DNA of 8,425 bases from Spirochaetota bacterium (GTDB lineage: Bacteria; Spirochaetota; Spirochaetia; B11-G9). The position numbers were made by a program, and so were the translations under genes. Below, piece after piece: positions 6,427 to 8,425 of this stretch. Location: positions 1-8,425 of the forward strand of contig QNBL01000107.1 of NCBI GenBank assembly GCA_003641695.1, written 5' to 3'. Position 1 is the stretch's first letter, and every line of letters starts with the position of its first letter. The notes beneath the pieces were generated by a model. The model did not search any database. It was not told the DNA's origin and saw only the letters and a list, made by a program, of their open reading frames with translations.

Positions 6427-7635
6427 TTAATCCCAGTCGAGGAGTCTCTTTTCCCCTTCGAGGGTTTGAATCTCTGTTATATCTTCTGTTGTTTCAAGGA
6501 CTCCTTTGTACTCACCGCTGCTGTTTCTCATGGCAAAGTATTGGATGAGGAGCCGTTTCCCTTTCACGTTAAGCCAGAATACCGCCTTGTCCTTTTCCCC
6601 CTTTTTAAAGGAGTCAATTATCTTCTCCACTATCTGAACACTTTCCGGGGGATGACAGTTCTGAACCTGACGTCCGATAATAGCTGAAGATCTGGGGAAT
6701 ATCCGGTCTGATGAATGGGTAAAGTACACTACCTTATCGGTTTCATCCACCACCGTAATATCCAGCGGCAGCCTGGCGAAAATTGCTTCAAGCTGCTCAT
6801 GATTTAAAACTCCGGTATCTGTAACAAAGATGTTTCCGCTATCCCAGCTCTTATGTTTGATCAGGATTTCCGGTCTTTCGGGTTTTTCAATAAAAGGGAA
6901 GGAAAACTCGAAACTTTTAACATGCATCTCGTCCCAGTACTTTTGTTCGACTGTTTCCCATGCTGCCGGGAAGATTATGAGCTCTTCCTTGATGATCATC
7001 CCGTAGGCAAGAAAAAAATAGCTGCCGATTTCCCTGTTTAAATCCACCCATTGACTCCATCTGTCCTGCAGAAGTTTGAGAATCTCCCTCAGGGATTTCC
7101 GCAGATCATCATGGAGAGACCACATCACCTTTAAAGGAAGGTAATTATCCCAGAATCTTTCAAGATACGGAAACAGTATGTTTTCTTTCTTTACATAGTG
7201 GGTATCGAATTTTAAAAGTTCTGCAAACATGGGTGTGAGCTTCCTCTTAAGTATGTCCAGGGAGGTTTCAGATTCCGGATCGAATTTCTTCAGTATGGCT
7301 TTTACTTCAGCAAGTCTTCTTTCAAGTTCCCTGTTTTCCTCCATGAGATAGTACAGAAACCCTTTGTCCTCGGGCATGTCCCAGTTATAACTGCTTAAGG
7401 ATTTATAAAAGGAATTAATTACTTTTCCAATGCTCTTTTTTATCTGTGCGGGAGGGATCCCCATCCTGATCTGTTCCTCCTCCATGGCCAGCATATCGTG
7501 GGGGGTAAGGCTCTCAATCGAACTCTTGTACTTCTTTAGCAGCTCGCTGCCGTTCTCCCCGTTTATCATTCCCAGGGAAAAAGCAAGAAGATCATTAACT
7601 CTCTTTTTAGAGTAACTTTTCTTTTCTTTACTCAT
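6427..7635 (-). CDS. DUF438-hemerythrin (HHE)-PAS protein
   Basis: A 402-residue cytoplasmic protein of three parts. Residues about 12-80 match the helical DUF438 module (LLKKYKSSIESLTPHDML, then EEEQIRMGIPPAQIKK). About 90-240 is a hemerythrin-like four-helix bundle: HYVKKENILFPYLER (146-160, His146 and Glu151), VMWSLHDDLR (170-179, His175 and Asp176) and KEELIIFPAA (216-225). About 277-390 is a PAS domain with the subfamily hallmark GRQVQNCHPPESV (321-333) and a C-terminal ETTEDIT strand. Hemerythrin-like domains bind a di-iron centre and sense or carry oxygen or NO; PAS domains sense ligands or redox state. A role as a cytoplasmic gas or redox sensor without its own output domain is a reasonable inference. 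The first helix reads DKGFLYYLMEENRELE where I expect a GHPV-type His, so one iron ligand appears lost. It leads a two-gene operon with the DHH phosphoesterase. The ATG lies 6 nt after a perfect TATAAT; the intervening GGAGAC is too close for a usual Shine-Dalgarno. Confidence 0.88.
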   Translation of the reverse strand: MSKEKKSYSKKRVNDLLAFSLGMINGENGSELLKKYKSSIESLTPHDMLAMEEEQIRMGIPPAQIKKSIGKVINSFYKSLSSYNWDMPEDKGFLYYLMEENRELERRLAEVKAILKKFDPESETSLDILKRKLTPMFAELLKFDTHYVKKENILFPYLERFWDNYLPLKVMWSLHDDLRKSLREILKLLQDRWSQWVDLNREIGSYFFLAYGMIIKEELIIFPAAWETVEQKYWDEMHVKSFEFSFPFIEKPERPEILIKHKSWDSGNIFVTDTGVLNHEQLEAIFARLPLDITVVDETDKVVYFTHSSDRIFPRSSAIIGRQVQNCHPPESVQIVEKIIDSFKKGEKDKAVFWLNVKGKRLLIQYFAMRNSSGEYKGVLETTEDITEIQTLEGEKRLLDWD

Positions 7636-7641
7636 GTCTCC

Positions 7642-7670
7642 ATTATATTCGGGAAGGATAAAAAATGCAA
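7642..7670 (-). promoter_or_regulatory. Predicted promoter of the DUF438 gene; leaderless geometry
   Basis: On the minus strand, TTGCAT (7665-7670), a 17-bp spacer and a perfect TATAAT (7642-7647), then 6 nt (GGAGAC) and the ATG at 7635. The expected start point is at the initiation codon. This is the best promoter match in the window. GGAG could serve as a Shine-Dalgarno only if transcription began upstream and a 2-nt spacing were tolerated. Confidence 0.7.
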
Positions 7671-7777
7671 ATATTTAAACGCCTCCATTAACATGGTTCA
7701 ATACTCCATAGCATCCTCTCAGCAGGAACGGGGCGCCGTAATAACCGATCCGGTCTTGAAGTACTAAATCCGAATAA
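7671..7777. other. Intergenic segment of unknown nature between HAD and DUF438 genes
   Basis: This segment has no gene I can support. It is more GC-rich than other gaps here, contains GGCGCC and an imperfect palindrome around ACCGATCCGGT, and on the minus strand has an open frame of about 40 codons without a usual start codon, ending in TAA just before the DUF438 promoter. It may be a repeat, a small RNA or a gene remnant; nothing decides between these. Confidence 0.3.
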
Positions 7778-7803
7778 TAGAGACAGGTTTAGCCCTGTCT
7801 CTA
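7778..7803 (-). terminator. Hairpin on the HAD hydrolase stop codon, probable terminator
   Basis: TAGAGACAGG (7778-7787) pairs perfectly with CCTGTCTCTA (7794-7803) around a 6-nt loop: a 10-bp stem whose first transcribed bases are the TAG stop of the HAD gene. On the minus strand the stem is followed by ATTATTCGG, a poor U-tract, so termination efficiency is uncertain; it may instead act as a 3'-end stabilising structure. Confidence 0.5.
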
Positions 7804-8418
7804 CTGCTTTGAAAGTAAGCGCTCAACTTCTTGCCTAATATTTTTTTCTTTAGTTAGGTGAATCCCCCTTATTCCCACCTCCTGTGCGCCGGTTATGTTT
7901 TCTTCCCTGTCATCAATAAACAGCGTTTCCTCCGGGATTAGATGGAAGTTCGAAATAAGGGTTTCGTATATTTCCCTTTCCGGTTTTAACAGTTTGACCT
8001 GATATGAAATAATTTCTCCGTCAAAAATACTAAAAAATGAATGTTTTTCCCGTACCTTTTTGTATGCATATTCCGGAAAGTTGGAAAGCAGCAGAATGGT
8101 AAGGCCTCTCTTTTTGCACTCCCGTGCACATTCGATCCCTGCGTGATCCGGTTCAATGGAGTCGGGAACTGCTTCGATGAATTCCGCTATTGCTGCACTG
8201 TCTTCGGGAAAGGATTTACTGAAACGGGTAATAGCTTCTTCCTTGGATACTGTGCCCCGGTCCATACCGAGCCAGATCTCGTTGCCTATTACATTTTTAA
8301 GCGGATGGCTTTTGAAGTCATCCCTTCCAAAGAGCCGATGAAAAATCTTTTCCGGATCCCATTTTAGCAGGACATTCCCTATCTCGAACACGACAGTAGT
8401 TATAGTAGTTGTACTCAT
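7801..8418 (-). CDS. HAD-superfamily hydrolase with Glu at the nucleophile position
   Basis: A 205-residue haloacid dehalogenase-like protein of the YihX-type subgroup (small cytoplasmic phosphatases of sugar phosphates and similar compounds). Motif I reads VVFEIGNVLLKW (9-20), where the family usually has D-[IL]-G-[NG]-V; the first Asp is the phosphoryl-accepting nucleophile and here Glu12 (codon GAG) occupies it. The remaining motifs are intact: LLSNFP with Ser112 (motif II), Lys145 in LLKPEREIY (motif III) and FIDDREENI with Asp169-Asp170 (motif IV). Residues about 20-90 form the helical C1 cap. Glu at the nucleophile usually abolishes turnover in tested HAD enzymes, so the protein may be catalytically impaired or have a non-hydrolytic role (inference); a full set of other motifs argues against decay. 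The ATG at 8416-8418 leaves only 7 nt of upstream sequence, so its promoter and any partner gene cannot be seen. It ends in a hairpin. Confidence 0.88.
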   Translation of the reverse strand: MSTTTITTVVFEIGNVLLKWDPEKIFHRLFGRDDFKSHPLKNVIGNEIWLGMDRGTVSKEEAITRFSKSFPEDSAAIAEFIEAVPDSIEPDHAGIECARECKKRGLTILLLSNFPEYAYKKVREKHSFFSIFDGEIISYQVKLLKPEREIYETLISNFHLIPEETLFIDDREENITGAQEVGIRGIHLTKEKNIRQEVERLLSKQ

Positions 8419-8425
8419 ATAGGCA

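Noticed and set aside
8041..8367. Plus-strand 108-codon frame within the HAD gene
   Set aside because: It is antisense to a gene with motifs II-IV in order; no family resemblance and no ribosome binding site.

Overview
The window holds seven protein-coding genes, six on the minus strand and one on the plus strand, packed tightly with a few short intergenic gaps. Base composition is moderately AT-rich, with many TTA/TAA stops and mixed codon use. I see no tRNA, rRNA, CRISPR array, insertion sequence or phage gene. The gene set (a Uup-type ABC-F ATPase, short-LID adenylate kinases, a GT4 glycosyltransferase, a RecJ-like DHH phosphoesterase, a DUF438/hemerythrin/PAS protein and a HAD hydrolase) suits a free-living, probably anaerobic or microaerophilic, Gram-negative-type bacterium. 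A spirochaete is my best guess, but that is an impression from protein style and not proof.

Layout, read along the plus strand. Positions 1-1825 (minus) hold a nearly complete Uup-like ABC-F protein whose C-terminus runs off the window. Just upstream of it, 1850-3019 (minus) encodes a 389-residue tandem adenylate kinase: an intact N-terminal domain fused to a second, clearly homologous domain that has lost key catalytic residues. Next, 3086-3661 (minus) encodes a single-domain adenylate kinase about 61% identical (hand count) to the first domain of the fusion. A divergent intergenic region separates it from a plus-strand GT4 glycosyltransferase (3791-5191). The 3' end of that gene overlaps by 13 bp the 3' end of a minus-strand DHH phosphoesterase (5179-6405). 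The DHH gene is the second gene of a pair led by a DUF438-hemerythrin-PAS protein (6427-7635). After a 165-bp gap comes a minus-strand HAD hydrolase (7801-8418), with a 10-bp hairpin sitting on its stop codon.

Two themes stand out. First, adenylate kinase has been duplicated and remodelled. There are three kinase domains in a row, one degenerate (P-loop Lys to Arg, DGFPRT Asp to Lys) and one with a Ser in the STGD Asp position, and the degenerate fusion sits just upstream of an ABC-F translation ATPase with only 24 nt between them. Second, the three genes that begin minus-strand transcription units inside the window (both adenylate kinase genes and the DUF438 gene) each have a -35-like TTGCAT/TTGCAC, a 17-18 bp spacer, a -10-like hexamer, then exactly 6 nt before the ATG. 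That places the expected transcription start on or next to the start codon, so leaderless mRNAs are predicted. The genes internal to the units (uup, DHH) and the glycosyltransferase have ordinary Shine-Dalgarno sites instead.

Several proteins also lack one canonical active-site residue: Glu replaces the HAD nucleophile Asp, and the first hemerythrin His is missing in the DUF438 protein. These are direct readings of the sequence; their functional meaning is inference.
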